Below, piece after piece: positions 36,087 through 45,180 of a DNA stretch of 64,000 bases. Numbering within the stretch: the first letter of the stretch is position 1; each line of letters opens with the position of its first letter. Source of the DNA: Thermobifida halotolerans (lineage in GTDB: Bacteria; Actinomycetota; Actinomycetes; Streptosporangiales; Streptosporangiaceae); contig NZ_CP063196.1 in the NCBI RefSeq assembly GCF_003574835.2, positions 1,426,001-1,490,000 on the forward strand. Direction: 5' to 3'. Below the pieces are notes generated by a model, which was not told where the DNA came from, did no database searches, and worked only from the letters and a program-made list of their open reading frames with translations. A program made the translations under genes and the position numbers.

Positions 36087-37752
36087 GGCCGTACTCGGCG
36101 AGCACCTCGCCGTAGAAGTCGCGTGCCGCGTCGCCGCCGTCGCGGCGCCACTGGTCGATGACGTCGCCCAGCTCGCTCACCTCGCGGCGGCCGCGCAGGA
36201 TGTCGAGGATGCGGTCCTCGGTGGGCTGCTCGGCGCTGGCGTAGGAGGAGGGCCGCTGGATGCGGATGCCCTCGAAGGGGTTGTCCTCGGTGTACTGCGC
36301 GGCGTCGTTGAACCAGGTGGTGAAGGACTCCACGTAGTCGGGGTACTCGCTCTCGGCGACGGCGTTGTTGCGGCCGCTGATGAACAGGTAGCCGTTGGAG
36401 ACCTCCTTCTGGCCGAGTTCGGTCAGCTCGGGGGCGCCGTTGTCGTTGGGTTCGTAGTGCGTGCCCTCCTCGCCGTAGCGGTAGGTCATGTACTCGACGG
36501 TGCCGAAGGGGGCGGCGCAGTAGTTGAGGACCGCCAGGATCTCGGTGACCTTCTCCTCGCCCAGGCCCTTCTTGATGAACACGCTCTGGTTGGAGGGGTC
36601 GTTGCCGTGCAGGGACGGGGTGCCGCCGTCGTGGGCGAAGGCGGGGACCAGGTCCATGCGGAAGTCGGGGTTCTGCGGCAGGATCGCCTGGTAGGCCTCG
36701 GTCCAGGCGCCGAAGCCGTCCTGGTTGACGACGATCCTGCCGCTGTTGAACAGCTCCTTGGAGTTGGCGCCCGACCCCGCGGCGATGTCGGGGTGGACGA
36801 GTTCGGCGTCGTAGACGCGGCGCATGAACGCCACGGCCTCCTCGAACTCGGGGGTCTCGTAGCGGTGGACGAGTTCGCCGTTTTCGTGGCGCCACTCGCG
36901 GGGGACGCGGAAGATCTGGCGGGCCACCCGGTAGAAGTCGCCGAACGCCCAGCGGTTGTTGCGGGGGTCGTTGATCTCCTCGCCGAGGGCGAACAGTTCG
37001 TCGGCGGTGGTGGGAAGCTGCCAGCCGTGCTCGTCGAACAGGTCCCTGCGGTAGAAGATCCACTCCGACAGCGGGTCGGTGGGCCAGGGCACGCCGTGCA
37101 GCCGGTCGCCGAACACGCTCCACTTCCAGGCGTTGGTGGGCAGACTGGCCAGCATCGGGTAGGGCTGCACGGCCGATCCGGCCAGGTAGGGGGTGAGGTC
37201 CTCGAAAAGCTGCGGGGCGGCCTCGGCGAAGTCGGGGATGAGGCCGATGGCCCAGTCGGGGATCATCGTGATGTCGACGACGTCGCCGGCGGCGATCACC
37301 GCGTTCATCTTGTCGATGATGGTGTTGCCGTCCTGGAACTGGAAGTCGATCGTGGCGCCCAGCGCGCTGTTGACGAAGTCGTAGAAGGAGTTCTCGCCCA
37401 GGCCCGGGGGGATCGGCCCCCACAGCGGGGCCATCGCCTTGTAGCTGCCGCCGCTGCCGGGGGTGCCCTCCACCGCCCGCACCAGCCGCTCGGGGTAGGA
37501 GGTGAACCCGGGCGGAGCGCCGTGCTGGCCGGGGATGTCGGGTTCGACCGCCTGGAACGGGATGTAGTCGGGGACGAGCGCGTCCAGTTTGTCGAGGTTG
37601 GCCGCTGATCCGTCGCTTCCGGGACGGGGGCCGTCGGGGGCGCAGGCGGACAGCAGTCCGCCGCCGGCCAGGGCCGCGGCGGTGGCGCCGGTGAGGCCGA
37701 GGAAGCGGCGGCGGCTCGCCGTCCGGGCGTGGGAGAGGTGGGGGTGTCTCAT
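36079..37752 (-). CDS. ABC sugar importer 2, Tat-exported solute-binding lipoprotein (LplA-like)
   Basis: A 557-residue binding protein. The N-terminus has a twin-arginine signal SRRRFLGLTG, a hydrophobic stretch and the lipobox LLSAC, so it is exported folded and then lipidated. The length and the LplB/LplC partners fit importers of larger oligosaccharides. Placement between xyloglucanase and GH3 genes suggests xyloglucan oligosaccharides as cargo (inference). I chose ATG 37752; the longer reading to 37932 would cross the promoter and operator. No ATPase gene is nearby. Confidence 0.88.
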   Translation of the reverse strand: MRHPHLSHARTASRRRFLGLTGATAAALAGGGLLSACAPDGPRPGSDGSAANLDKLDALVPDYIPFQAVEPDIPGQHGAPPGFTSYPERLVRAVEGTPGSGGSYKAMAPLWGPIPPGLGENSFYDFVNSALGATIDFQFQDGNTIIDKMNAVIAAGDVVDITMIPDWAIGLIPDFAEAAPQLFEDLTPYLAGSAVQPYPMLASLPTNAWKWSVFGDRLHGVPWPTDPLSEWIFYRRDLFDEHGWQLPTTADELFALGEEINDPRNNRWAFGDFYRVARQIFRVPREWRHENGELVHRYETPEFEEAVAFMRRVYDAELVHPDIAAGSGANSKELFNSGRIVVNQDGFGAWTEAYQAILPQNPDFRMDLVPAFAHDGGTPSLHGNDPSNQSVFIKKGLGEEKVTEILAVLNYCAAPFGTVEYMTYRYGEEGTHYEPNDNGAPELTELGQKEVSNGYLFISGRNNAVAESEYPDYVESFTTWFNDAAQYTEDNPFEGIRIQRPSSYASAEQPTEDRILDILRGRREVSELGDVIDQWRRDGGDAARDFYGEVLAEYGRA

Positions 37753-37824
37753 GGTGGTCCTTCGCGAGAGGGAGACCCTTGCGATGCGGTCACTCTCTGG
37801 AGTCTGGAGGGCGACCGCGATAGA

Positions 37825-37853
37825 ATTAGTTCGGGTTGTAGACAAACAAATTA
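37825..37853. promoter_or_regulatory. Operator-like element between importer 2 and the ROK regulator
   Basis: On the minus strand it reads TAATTTGTTTG, TCTAC, AACCCGAACTAAT. Over 25 aligned positions it shares 18 with the element before GH95. It lies 73 bases from the importer ATG and 64 from the ROK start. Confidence 0.5.
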
Positions 37854-37916
37854 CTCGCGAGTGATGCGGACCACAAGACTCAACCGCAGCACTCCGAAAC
37901 GGGGACGGGACACGCG

Positions 37917-39170
37917 GTGATCGGCAGGACAAGAGACCCCAACAAGGCGGAGGTGGCCGATGTGCGCGCCACCAACCTGGCTTTGGTGCTGCGCTGCGTC
38001 CGCGAACAGGGCCCCTGTTCGCGGGCCGACATCGCCGCGGCCACCGGACTGAACAAGACCACCGTCTCCAGCCTCGTCTCCGAGCTGCTGAGACGCCGAC
38101 TACTGCGCGAGACCGGCACCACCGGCAACCGCGTGGGCCGCCCCGCCATCATGCTCACCCTCGACGGCGCCTCGTGCGCCGCCATCGGCATCGAGGTCAA
38201 CGCCGACTACCTCACCGCCGTGGTCGTCGACCTGGCGGGCCGCCCGGTGCTGTCGTGGCGGCGCGCCTTCCCCGGCGGCACCGTCTCACCCGCGCGCGCC
38301 GTCACCGCGGTCACCGCACTCATCCGCCGGGTCGTCACCCGCATCGAACACGACGGACGCCAGGTCCTCGGCCTGGGGGTGGCCCTGCCCGGCCTGGTCG
38401 ACCCCGACGGCCGGGCCCGCCTCGTCCCCGCCCTGAACTGGCGCGACGTCGACTTCGCCGCCGAACTGGTGGACGCGCTGCGCGGCCCCGGCTTCCCCGT
38501 GGAGATCGGCAACGACGCCAACTACGCGGTCCTGGCCGAACACCGCTTCGGCGAACACGCGGGCACCCGCGACCTCGTCTACCTCACCGGCGGCACCAGC
38601 CTGGGCGCGGGCCTGTTCGTCGACGGGGCGCTGCGCCGCGGCCACTCCGGCTACAGCGGCGAGGCCGGGCACATCCCGGTCCCCGCGCCCGGCGGATCGG
38701 CGCACCTGGCGTCGGTGGCGTCGGTGCCCGCGATCGTCCGCCGCGTCCTGCCCTCCCAGACCCGCGACGACGAGCACCTGTCACTGGCCGAGGTGGAACT
38801 GCGCATCGACGAGGTCGTCTCCCGCGCCCGCGCGGGCGACACCGCCACCCTCGCCCGCCTGGACGAGGCCGCCCACGACCTGGCCGCGGGCGTGCTCACC
38901 CTGGTCAGCCTGCTCGACCCCACCCGGGTCGTCCTCGGCGGCTACTACGCCGAACTCGCCCCCTGGCTGCTCCCGGTGGTCAACGGCGTCCTCGACACGC
39001 GCGCCGTGCCGGTCGAGGAGCCCATCGCCGTGGCCTCCTCCCTCGGTCTGGACGCCCCCGCGCTGGGCGCCGCCGCGCGCGTCCTGGACGCCGTCGAGGA
39101 GGGCCGCTTCCCCGACGGCACCCCGTCCGCCACCCGCGACCTCGCCGTGGCCGCACGCGCCCCCCGCTGA
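37917..39170 (+). CDS. ROK-family transcriptional regulator (NagC/XylR type)
   Basis: A 417-residue sugar-responsive regulator. The N-terminal winged HTH (GPCSRADIAAATGLNKTTVS) is followed by a ROK kinase-like domain with NDANYAVLAEHRFG and GEAGHIPV. The zinc motif CxCGxxGC expected after GHIPV is absent (PAPGGSAHLASVASV instead), as in some regulator-only ROKs. It is divergent from importer 2, is followed after 35 bases by GH3, and has the shared motif in its promoter. I infer that it controls the xyloglucan genes. Confidence 0.85.
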   Translation: MIGRTRDPNKAEVADVRATNLALVLRCVREQGPCSRADIAAATGLNKTTVSSLVSELLRRRLLRETGTTGNRVGRPAIMLTLDGASCAAIGIEVNADYLTAVVVDLAGRPVLSWRRAFPGGTVSPARAVTAVTALIRRVVTRIEHDGRQVLGLGVALPGLVDPDGRARLVPALNWRDVDFAAELVDALRGPGFPVEIGNDANYAVLAEHRFGEHAGTRDLVYLTGGTSLGAGLFVDGALRRGHSGYSGEAGHIPVPAPGGSAHLASVASVPAIVRRVLPSQTRDDEHLSLAEVELRIDEVVSRARAGDTATLARLDEAAHDLAAGVLTLVSLLDPTRVVLGGYYAELAPWLLPVVNGVLDTRAVPVEEPIAVASSLGLDAPALGAAARVLDAVEEGRFPDGTPSATRDLAVAARAPR

Positions 39171-39205
39171 CCTGTCCCCTCCCCACGAACAGATTGGGAC
39201 ACACC

Positions 39206-41998
39206 GTGACCGAACCCTTCCGCGACCCCTCCCTGAGCCCCCGCGAGCGGGTCCGCGACCTTGTGGCCAGACTCACCACCGAGGAGAAGATCGGGCTGCT
39301 GCACCAGTACCAGCGCCCCGTGCCCCGCCTGGGCGTCGGCCCGTTCCGCACCGGCACCGAGGCGCTGCACGGACTGGCCTGGCAGGGCCCGGCCACCGTG
39401 TTCCCGCAGGCGATCGGACTGGCCAGCACCTGGGACCCCGAACTGGTGCGGCGGGTGGGCGCGGCCACCGCCGCCGAGGTGCTGGCCTTCCACGCCAAGG
39501 ACCCCGCGGCGGTGGGCCGCAACGTCTGGGCGCCGGTCGCCAACCCGCTGCGCGACCCCCGCTGGGGCCGCAACGAGGAGGGCTACTCCGAGGACCCCTG
39601 GCTCACCGGTCTCATGGCCACCGCGTACGCGCGAGGCCTGGCAGGGGACCGCCCGGGCCGGCTCGACACCGCCCCCACCCTCAAGCACTTCCTGGCCTAC
39701 AACAACGAGACCGACCGCTGCACCAGCTCCAGCCACCTGCCGCCGCGCGTGCTGCACGAGTACGAACTGCCCGCGTTCCTGCCCGCGCTGCGCGACGGCT
39801 CCGCGGTCGCCGTCATGCCGTCCTACAACCTGGTCAACGGCCGCCCCGCCCACCTCAGCCCGCTCATCGACCGCGCGCTGCGCCCCGCCGCCCCCGACGC
39901 GCTGATGGTGGTCAGCGACGCCATGGCCCCCGGCAACCTCGTCGACCCGCAGCACTACCACGACGACCACGCCGCCGCCTACGCCCACGCCATCCGCGCC
40001 GGAGTGGACAGCTTCACCCAGGACGACGACCGCGCCGAGGCCACCCTCGGCCACGTCCGCGACGCGCTGGCGCGCGGCCTGCTCGACGAGGCCGACCTGG
40101 ACGCGGCCGTCTCCCACATCCTGTCGGTGCGCGTCCGCCTCGGCGAGTTCGACCCCGAACCGTCCCGCAGGGCCGACCCCGCGGTCGTCAACTGCCCCGC
40201 CCACCAGGCGCTGGCGCGCACCGCCGCCCGCCGCTCCCTGGTGCTGCTCAAGAACGACGGCATCCTGCCGCTGCGCGACCCGCGCCGCGTCGCCGTCATC
40301 GGCCAGCTCGCCGACACCCTCATGGAGGACTGGTACAGCGGCACCCTGCCGTACGCGGTCACCGCCCGCGCCGGGCTGGCCGAACGCACTGAGACGGTGT
40401 TCTGCGAGGGCGTGGACCGCATCGCGCTGCGCACCACCGAGGGGTACCTGACCGCGGGCGCCGACGGCGCGCCGCTGACGCTGACCCCCGCCCCCGGGTT
40501 CGGACCGGTCGCCGAGTCCGCGGCCTTCGACCTGTTCGACTGGGGCGGGGCGTGGGCGCTGCGCTCGGTCGTCAACGGCCGCTACGTCTCCGAGACCGAG
40601 GACGGCCACCTCACCAACGACCAGCCCGGCCCCAACGGCTGGGAGGTGCGCCAGACCTTCCGCTGGCAGCCCGACCCCGGCGGCACCGGCGTGCTCCAGC
40701 ACATCGCCACCGGCCGCTACGTCGCCGTCGGCGGGGGCGGCACGGTGGCGCTGACCCCCGACGCCGACGGCGCGGCCGTCTTCACCGTGGACGTGCTGCG
40801 CTCGGGAGCCGCCGAGGCCGCCGCGGCCGCCGCCACCGCCGAGGTCGCGGTCGTGGTCGCCGGGGACCACCCCCTGGTCAACGGCCGCGAGACCGAGGAC
40901 CGCACCGACCTGGACCTGCCCGCCGCCCAGGAGGAGGTGCTGCGCGCGGTGCGCGCCGCCAACCCCGCCACCGTCCTGGTGCTCAGCAGCGGCTACCCGT
41001 TCGGGACGGTCTGGGCCGACGAGCACGTCCCCGCGGTCCTGTGGTCGGCGCACGGCGGCCAGGAGTACGGGCGGGCGCTGGCCGAGGTGCTCTTCGGCGA
41101 CGCCGACCCCGCCGGACGCCTCACCCAGACCTGGTACCGCTCCGCCGCCGAACTGCCCGACCTGTTCGACTACGACATCGTCGCCAACGACGCCACCTAC
41201 CTGTACTACCTGGGCTCCCCGCTGTACCCCTTCGGGCACGGGCTCAGCTACACCACCTTCGACTACGCCGACCCCGAGGTGCGCGTGGCGGGCGACCGGG
41301 TCGTGGTGGAGGTGACCGTCACCAACACCGGGAACCGCCTCGGTGAGGAGGTCGTGCAGTGCTACACCCACCAGCGCGCCTCCCGCGTCAAGCAGCCGCT
41401 GCGCAGACTCCAGGGGTTCGCGCGGGTGGCGCTGGAGCCGGGCGCGGCCGAGCGGGTCCGCGTGGAGTTCCCCGTCGCCGCGCTGGCGGTCTGGGACGTC
41501 ACCCGCTCGCGGTTCGTCGTGGAGGACGCGCCCCGCACCGTGCACCTGGGCCGCTCCGCCAAGGACCTGCGGGTGGCCGCGCCGCTGGAGGTTCCGGGCG
41601 AGACCATCGGGCCGCGTGCGATGGCGCGCACCCGGGCCGCCGACAACGACGAGTACCACGGGGTGGTGCTGTGCGCCGAGACGAGGGAGGACGGTGACGC
41701 GGTGCGCTCCACCGAGCCCGCGGCGTGGGTGGCGCTGTGGGACGTGGACTTCTCCGCCGCCCCGGAGGCCGCCCGGGTGGTGCTGTCGGTCAACGCCGAG
41801 CGCCCCGCGACGCTGACCCTGCGGCTGGACGACCCGCTCAGCGGTCCGGTGGCCGCCACCGCCGCGGTCGGCGCGGCCGCCGACCCCTTCGACTTCGCCG
41901 AGGTCCGCGTCCCCGTGACCGGGCTGTCGGGACGGCGCGACCTCTACGTGGTGTTCGAGGAGGCCGGTACGGCCCTGGCCTGGATCGACTTCGTCTGA
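39206..41998 (+). CDS. GH3 beta-glucosidase/beta-xylosidase with inserted beta-trefoil-like and CBM6-like domains
   Basis: A 930-residue GH3 enzyme without a signal peptide. Domain 1 (1-300) has KHFLAYNNE and the nucleophile Asp238 in MVVSDAM. Domain 2 starts LVLLKNDGILPL. An insert at about 390-530 (GYLTAGADG, ALRSVVNGRYVSETEDG, IATGRYVAVGGGG) looks like a fascin/beta-trefoil fold inside domain 2. A fibronectin III-like domain follows PFGHGLSYTTF. The last 130 residues (WVALWDVDFSAAPEA...) resemble a CBM6-type sandwich. GTG 39206 follows the ROK gene by 35 bases, so both form one transcript. Likely role: hydrolysis of the glucan backbone of imported oligosaccharides. Confidence 0.88.
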   Translation: MTEPFRDPSLSPRERVRDLVARLTTEEKIGLLHQYQRPVPRLGVGPFRTGTEALHGLAWQGPATVFPQAIGLASTWDPELVRRVGAATAAEVLAFHAKDPAAVGRNVWAPVANPLRDPRWGRNEEGYSEDPWLTGLMATAYARGLAGDRPGRLDTAPTLKHFLAYNNETDRCTSSSHLPPRVLHEYELPAFLPALRDGSAVAVMPSYNLVNGRPAHLSPLIDRALRPAAPDALMVVSDAMAPGNLVDPQHYHDDHAAAYAHAIRAGVDSFTQDDDRAEATLGHVRDALARGLLDEADLDAAVSHILSVRVRLGEFDPEPSRRADPAVVNCPAHQALARTAARRSLVLLKNDGILPLRDPRRVAVIGQLADTLMEDWYSGTLPYAVTARAGLAERTETVFCEGVDRIALRTTEGYLTAGADGAPLTLTPAPGFGPVAESAAFDLFDWGGAWALRSVVNGRYVSETEDGHLTNDQPGPNGWEVRQTFRWQPDPGGTGVLQHIATGRYVAVGGGGTVALTPDADGAAVFTVDVLRSGAAEAAAAAATAEVAVVVAGDHPLVNGRETEDRTDLDLPAAQEEVLRAVRAANPATVLVLSSGYPFGTVWADEHVPAVLWSAHGGQEYGRALAEVLFGDADPAGRLTQTWYRSAAELPDLFDYDIVANDATYLYYLGSPLYPFGHGLSYTTFDYADPEVRVAGDRVVVEVTVTNTGNRLGEEVVQCYTHQRASRVKQPLRRLQGFARVALEPGAAERVRVEFPVAALAVWDVTRSRFVVEDAPRTVHLGRSAKDLRVAAPLEVPGETIGPRAMARTRAADNDEYHGVVLCAETREDGDAVRSTEPAAWVALWDVDFSAAPEAARVVLSVNAERPATLTLRLDDPLSGPVAATAAVGAAADPFDFAEVRVPVTGLSGRRDLYVVFEEAGTALAWIDFV

Positions 41999-42059
41999 GT
42001 GGCGGCGGGTGGCGGCCCGGTCCCGCGCCGCCACCCGCCGAAGAGCCGCGACCGAGAGA

Positions 42060-42662
42060 CTACGACGCGGTCCCCATGTTCATGCCGAGGCGGGAGCTCA
42101 TCGCCCGCATGAAGCCCATCTTCTCCTGGGTGGCCTTCTGCTGCTCGCCGTGCAGGGCGTTGAGCACCAGCACGGCGCCGGTCAGGGCGGGCACCGCCCA
42201 CTGCACCATCCGCAGTTTGCGCGAGGTGTCCTCCAGCGTCTCGGGGGCGTGCGAGGAGGAGCTCTCGATCGGCTCGGGAGCGGTGGCGGCCTGCTCGGCG
42301 CGCCGTCCCAGGACACGGGAGTAGGCGGTGACCCCCAGCGCCGCGGCGGTCACCGCGGTCTTGGCGATGGTCGAGGCGCCCACGCCCTTCTGGTGCATGA
42401 CCCGCTCCCGGTTGGCTCCCAGCAGTCCGGCGCCGCCGACCAGGTGCGCGCCGATCGCGACGAGGTTGAGCGGCGCCCACTTGTCCCATCCCGCGCCCGA
42501 GAGGCGGATGGACTCGTTGAGTCCCTTGGACTCCTGGTCGGCGGCCTTGTTCAGGCCGACCGCCCCCATCAGGGACCCGCCGAACCACGCGGCCAGGCCC
42601 AGGTCGTGCAGCGAACGCACCACGGTGTTGCGCTGGGCCATCTGCATCATCTGCATCTGCAT
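42060..42662 (-). CDS. Conserved actinobacterial membrane protein of unknown function
   Basis: A 200-residue protein that opens with the Met/Gln repeat MQMQMMQMAQ. It has hydrophobic segments around 22-40, 70-85, 105-125 and 165-180. The family is frequent in actinobacteria near metabolic genes; no function is known to me. ATG 42662 has GGAGG eight bases upstream; the upstream GTG and the longer reading from 42677 are less well placed. It is convergent with GH3. Confidence 0.65.
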   Translation of the reverse strand: MQMQMMQMAQRNTVVRSLHDLGLAAWFGGSLMGAVGLNKAADQESKGLNESIRLSGAGWDKWAPLNLVAIGAHLVGGAGLLGANRERVMHQKGVGASTIAKTAVTAAALGVTAYSRVLGRRAEQAATAPEPIESSSSHAPETLEDTSRKLRMVQWAVPALTGAVLVLNALHGEQQKATQEKMGFMRAMSSRLGMNMGTAS

Positions 42663-42782
42663 CACGAGCGCCTCCAAAGGCGAGAAGCAGGGTGTCGACT
42701 TCGAGCGGCCCCCTAGCCGAGGAGAACCAAGGCAATCACCGGTTTGTGTATGGATTTCCCAGGGCGTCCCGCCCCGGTGACA

Positions 42783-43289
42783 TCACCGGGGTGGGGGCCA
42801 TTCGGGGTGGGTGGGGGGTGGGGGCAGTGGTGTGGCTACGGGTTGTTCGGCGGGGGCCAGGGCGTCGGCGACGGTCTGGGTGGGGGCGTGCAGGACGACG
42901 GTGCGGCCGTCGGGGTCGGTGGCGATGACGGCGCGCACGGTGTAGCCGGACAGCGGATGGGGCCCGCTGTGTTGGGCGGGCTCGGGGGCGCCCAGGGAAG
43001 CGAGGAGGGCGCGTACCCGCGCCAGGTCGCGCGGTTGGGTGCGGCCGGACTCGATGCGCGAGATCGTGGGCTGGGTGAGTCCGGTGAGGCGGGCGAGTTG
43101 TTCCTGGGTGATGGGGGTGAGGGTGCGGGCCTGGCGGATGAGGGCGGTGACGTCGAGGCGGGCCACCGCCTGGGCGACGGCGGGGTGGGTCCAGAACTCC
43201 TTCGGCAGGACGGAGTGGTCGGGGTCGAGTTCGCGGGCGGTGATGGCGGCCTCGATCGCGGCGCGCGTGGTCAGGGGTGGCTGGGACAT
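42783..43289 (-). CDS. XRE-family regulator
   Basis: A 168-residue protein. An N-terminal segment (TTRAAIEAAITARELDPDHS) precedes an HTH_XRE (ITQEQLARLTGLTQPTISRIESGRTQPR, about 68-95). A C-terminal domain follows (YTVRAVIATDPDGRTVVLHAP) and then a Pro-rich tail. I use ATG 43289 because the longer frame runs into the next intergenic region. It belongs to a group with an RsbW-like kinase, another XRE gene and a DUF397 gene, a common actinobacterial development- or stress-related set. Confidence 0.75.
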   Translation of the reverse strand: MSQPPLTTRAAIEAAITARELDPDHSVLPKEFWTHPAVAQAVARLDVTALIRQARTLTPITQEQLARLTGLTQPTISRIESGRTQPRDLARVRALLASLGAPEPAQHSGPHPLSGYTVRAVIATDPDGRTVVLHAPTQTVADALAPAEQPVATPLPPPPTHPEWPPPR

Positions 43290-43390
43290 GGTCCTGGGTT
43301 TCCGGGGTCGGATGCGGGCAAGGTCGCCGAGACCGACACCAGGGGCCGATTCCGTGCGGTTTTCGGCCCCTGGTGCCAGGATCATCGGTG

Positions 43391-43825
43391 TCAGGGCCAG
43401 GTGAGGTGGAAGTAGACGCCCTCCTCCCACGGCGAGAGCGTGCCCCACTCGGTGGCGAGCTGGTCGACGAGGAGCAGGCCGCGCCCGTGCTCGCGGAACG
43501 GGTCTTCGGGTTTGAGCACCCGGGGCGCGGACTGCCACAGGCGCGGGTGCAGGGTGCGCACCTCGGTCCGCACACCGCGCGTGTCCACGTGTACCCGCAC
43601 CTTGAAGAACCCGCCGGGGTCCCCGGAGCGGGTGTGCCGGATCGCGTTGGTGGCCAGTTCCGAGGTGATCAGCTCGGCCCGCTCCACCACCTCGTCCGGA
43701 GCGGTGGAACGCGGGCACAACCGGACCGCGCCGACCACGAACCGGCGCGCGGCGGCCACACTGTCGGGAGTGCCGGGAAAGGACGTGAACGCGACGGTCA
43801 CCGGAACACCCCCCGCACGGAGCAC
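43391..43825 (-). CDS. RsbW-like ATP-binding protein (anti-sigma kinase fold)
   Basis: A 144-residue HATPase_c protein. The N box is ELITSELATNAIRHT and the G boxes include FREHGRGLLLVDQLATEWG. The phosphotransfer region of classic anti-sigma factors is short. Such small proteins accompany XRE/DUF397 pairs in Streptomyces and relatives. A GTG near 43804 (VTVAFTSFPG) is an alternative start. Confidence 0.85.
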   Translation of the reverse strand: MLRAGGVPVTVAFTSFPGTPDSVAAARRFVVGAVRLCPRSTAPDEVVERAELITSELATNAIRHTRSGDPGGFFKVRVHVDTRGVRTEVRTLHPRLWQSAPRVLKPEDPFREHGRGLLLVDQLATEWGTLSPWEEGVYFHLTWP

Positions 43826-44012
43826 AGCACGTAGGGGCGCACCCGGGAAGCGCGCCGGGGCGGGGGAGTGGGGCGGGCAGTAGCCTGGGGCATGAGTCCT
43901 CGACCTGCTTTCTCCAGGTTGGGGGCTAAGGCCTCAACCCAGTGCGCTACCACCGGGTTGGGGCCGATTGTGTTGTGGCTTCAGGGGCCGCGCGCACTAT
44001 GGAATCGCGGAC

Positions 44013-44024
44013 CCGTAATTACGG
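44013..44024. promoter_or_regulatory. Candidate operator before the XRE gene
   Basis: CCGTAATTACGG, a perfect 12-base palindrome 99 bases before the XRE start, in a region of lower GC than the rest of the window. Confidence 0.35.
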
Positions 44025-44122
44025 TCCCACCACACAGAAGGCCCTGCTAGAGGTTCCACGTGTCTGAACTTTTTGGTCGGAACTGGTGGCCAACCCGGTT
44101 GGCTTGTGTTGAACTGTAGAAC

Positions 44123-44938
44123 ATGGTGGAGAAACCGCACCCGGTATGGATCAGGTTCGGCTCCGAGGTTCGACGCTTCCGGCAGCTAGCTGGGCTGTCG
44201 CAGGCTCAGCTGGCCAAGAGCGCCAACATTTCCCCCTCCATGTTCAGTGCTATTGAGCGCGGAACACGCATCCCCAAAAAGGACTTCGCGGAAGCGCTGG
44301 ACGCCCTCCACGACACAGGGGGCTCGTTCACGCGGCTATGGATCAACCTCACCAACAAAGAAGAGATCCCTGACTGGTTCGCCAACATCCTCGTCCTCGA
44401 ACAGTCGGCGACAGAGATCCGGGAGTACCAGACGGTCCTCATTCCTGGGCTGCTTCAGGTGGAGGGCTATGCGAGGTCAGTCATTCGTGAAGGCCTGCCT
44501 TGGGCCAGTAGAGACGAAGTGGACCGACTCGTAGAAACCCGGATAAAGCGTCACGAAGTGGTCACAAAGCCCGATGGGCCACTGATGTGGTTTGTCGTGG
44601 ACGAGAACGCCCTTCGCCGTCGGATCGGGACACCTGAGATTATGCGGGAACAGTTGCGTCGTGTAGCGAGCGCAGTCGAGGACGAGCTCATCAGGTTCCA
44701 GGTGATCCCACAGGATGCCTGGATACCTCACCCTGGACTCTCAGGACCATTCCGCATCATGGCCTTCCCTGACCGTCCTTCGATGGCCTACGCGGAGCAC
44801 ATGCTGGGGGAAGCCATCATCGATACTCCTGAAGATGTCCAACGGTGCAACCTTGTCTTCGGCGCGCTACAGGCAGAGGCTCTGTCCCGGCGCGAGTCCC
44901 TCAAGACCCTTCATGAAGTGATAGGAGAACTCTCATGA
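44123..44938 (+). CDS. XRE regulator with DUF5753 (WhiJ-like)
   Basis: A 271-residue regulator. The HTH at about residues 14-70 has VRRFRQLAGLSQAQLAKSAN. The DUF5753 domain spans about 90-265 (LVLEQSATEIREYQTVLIPG is its usual opening). Such proteins act together with a small DUF397 partner, which is encoded next with a four-base ATGA overlap. Codon use is clearly less GC-biased than in neighbouring genes, which suggests recent transfer of this segment. Confidence 0.88.
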   Translation: MVEKPHPVWIRFGSEVRRFRQLAGLSQAQLAKSANISPSMFSAIERGTRIPKKDFAEALDALHDTGGSFTRLWINLTNKEEIPDWFANILVLEQSATEIREYQTVLIPGLLQVEGYARSVIREGLPWASRDEVDRLVETRIKRHEVVTKPDGPLMWFVVDENALRRRIGTPEIMREQLRRVASAVEDELIRFQVIPQDAWIPHPGLSGPFRIMAFPDRPSMAYAEHMLGEAIIDTPEDVQRCNLVFGALQAEALSRRESLKTLHEVIGELS

Positions 44939-45180
44939 CTGAGAGGCTTGACTGGCACAAGTCCAGCTACAGCGGTAACGCGGGGGCCTGCGTCGAGGTG
45001 GCTGTCTCCTGGCGCAAGTCCAGTTACAGCAGTGACACGGGAGGCAACTGCGTCGAGGTCGCCGAGACCCCCAGTGCGGTCTTGGTCCGCGACACCCAGC
45101 ACCGCGACCTGGGCCACCTGGGTTTCGCTCCGGCCGAGTGGGTCGCGTTCCTCGCTGACCTCAAGGACAACCGGCTCTAG
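44935..45180 (+). CDS. DUF397 protein, doubled N-terminal motif
   Basis: An 81-residue DUF397 protein, the usual partner of the XRE/DUF5753 regulator whose stop it overlaps. Two copies of the opening motif are present, WHKSSYSGNAGACVEVAV and WRKSSYSSDTGGNCVEVAE. A normal family member has one. The C-terminal half VRDTQHRDLGHLGFAPAEW is almost identical to the second copy at 46360. This looks like a fusion of two DUF397 N-termini or an internal duplication. Confidence 0.85.
   Translation: MTERLDWHKSSYSGNAGACVEVAVSWRKSSYSSDTGGNCVEVAETPSAVLVRDTQHRDLGHLGFAPAEWVAFLADLKDNRL

Noticed and set aside
38945-42034. Minus-strand open frame of 1029 codons opposite ROK and GH3.
   Set aside because: Third-position GC shadow of GH3; Gly/Val/Arg-rich without recognisable domains.
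43890-44050. Region with tRNA-like inverted repeats (GGTTGGGGGC, CAACCC).
   Set aside because: No acceptor stem, anticodon arm or GTTCGA-type loop fits.
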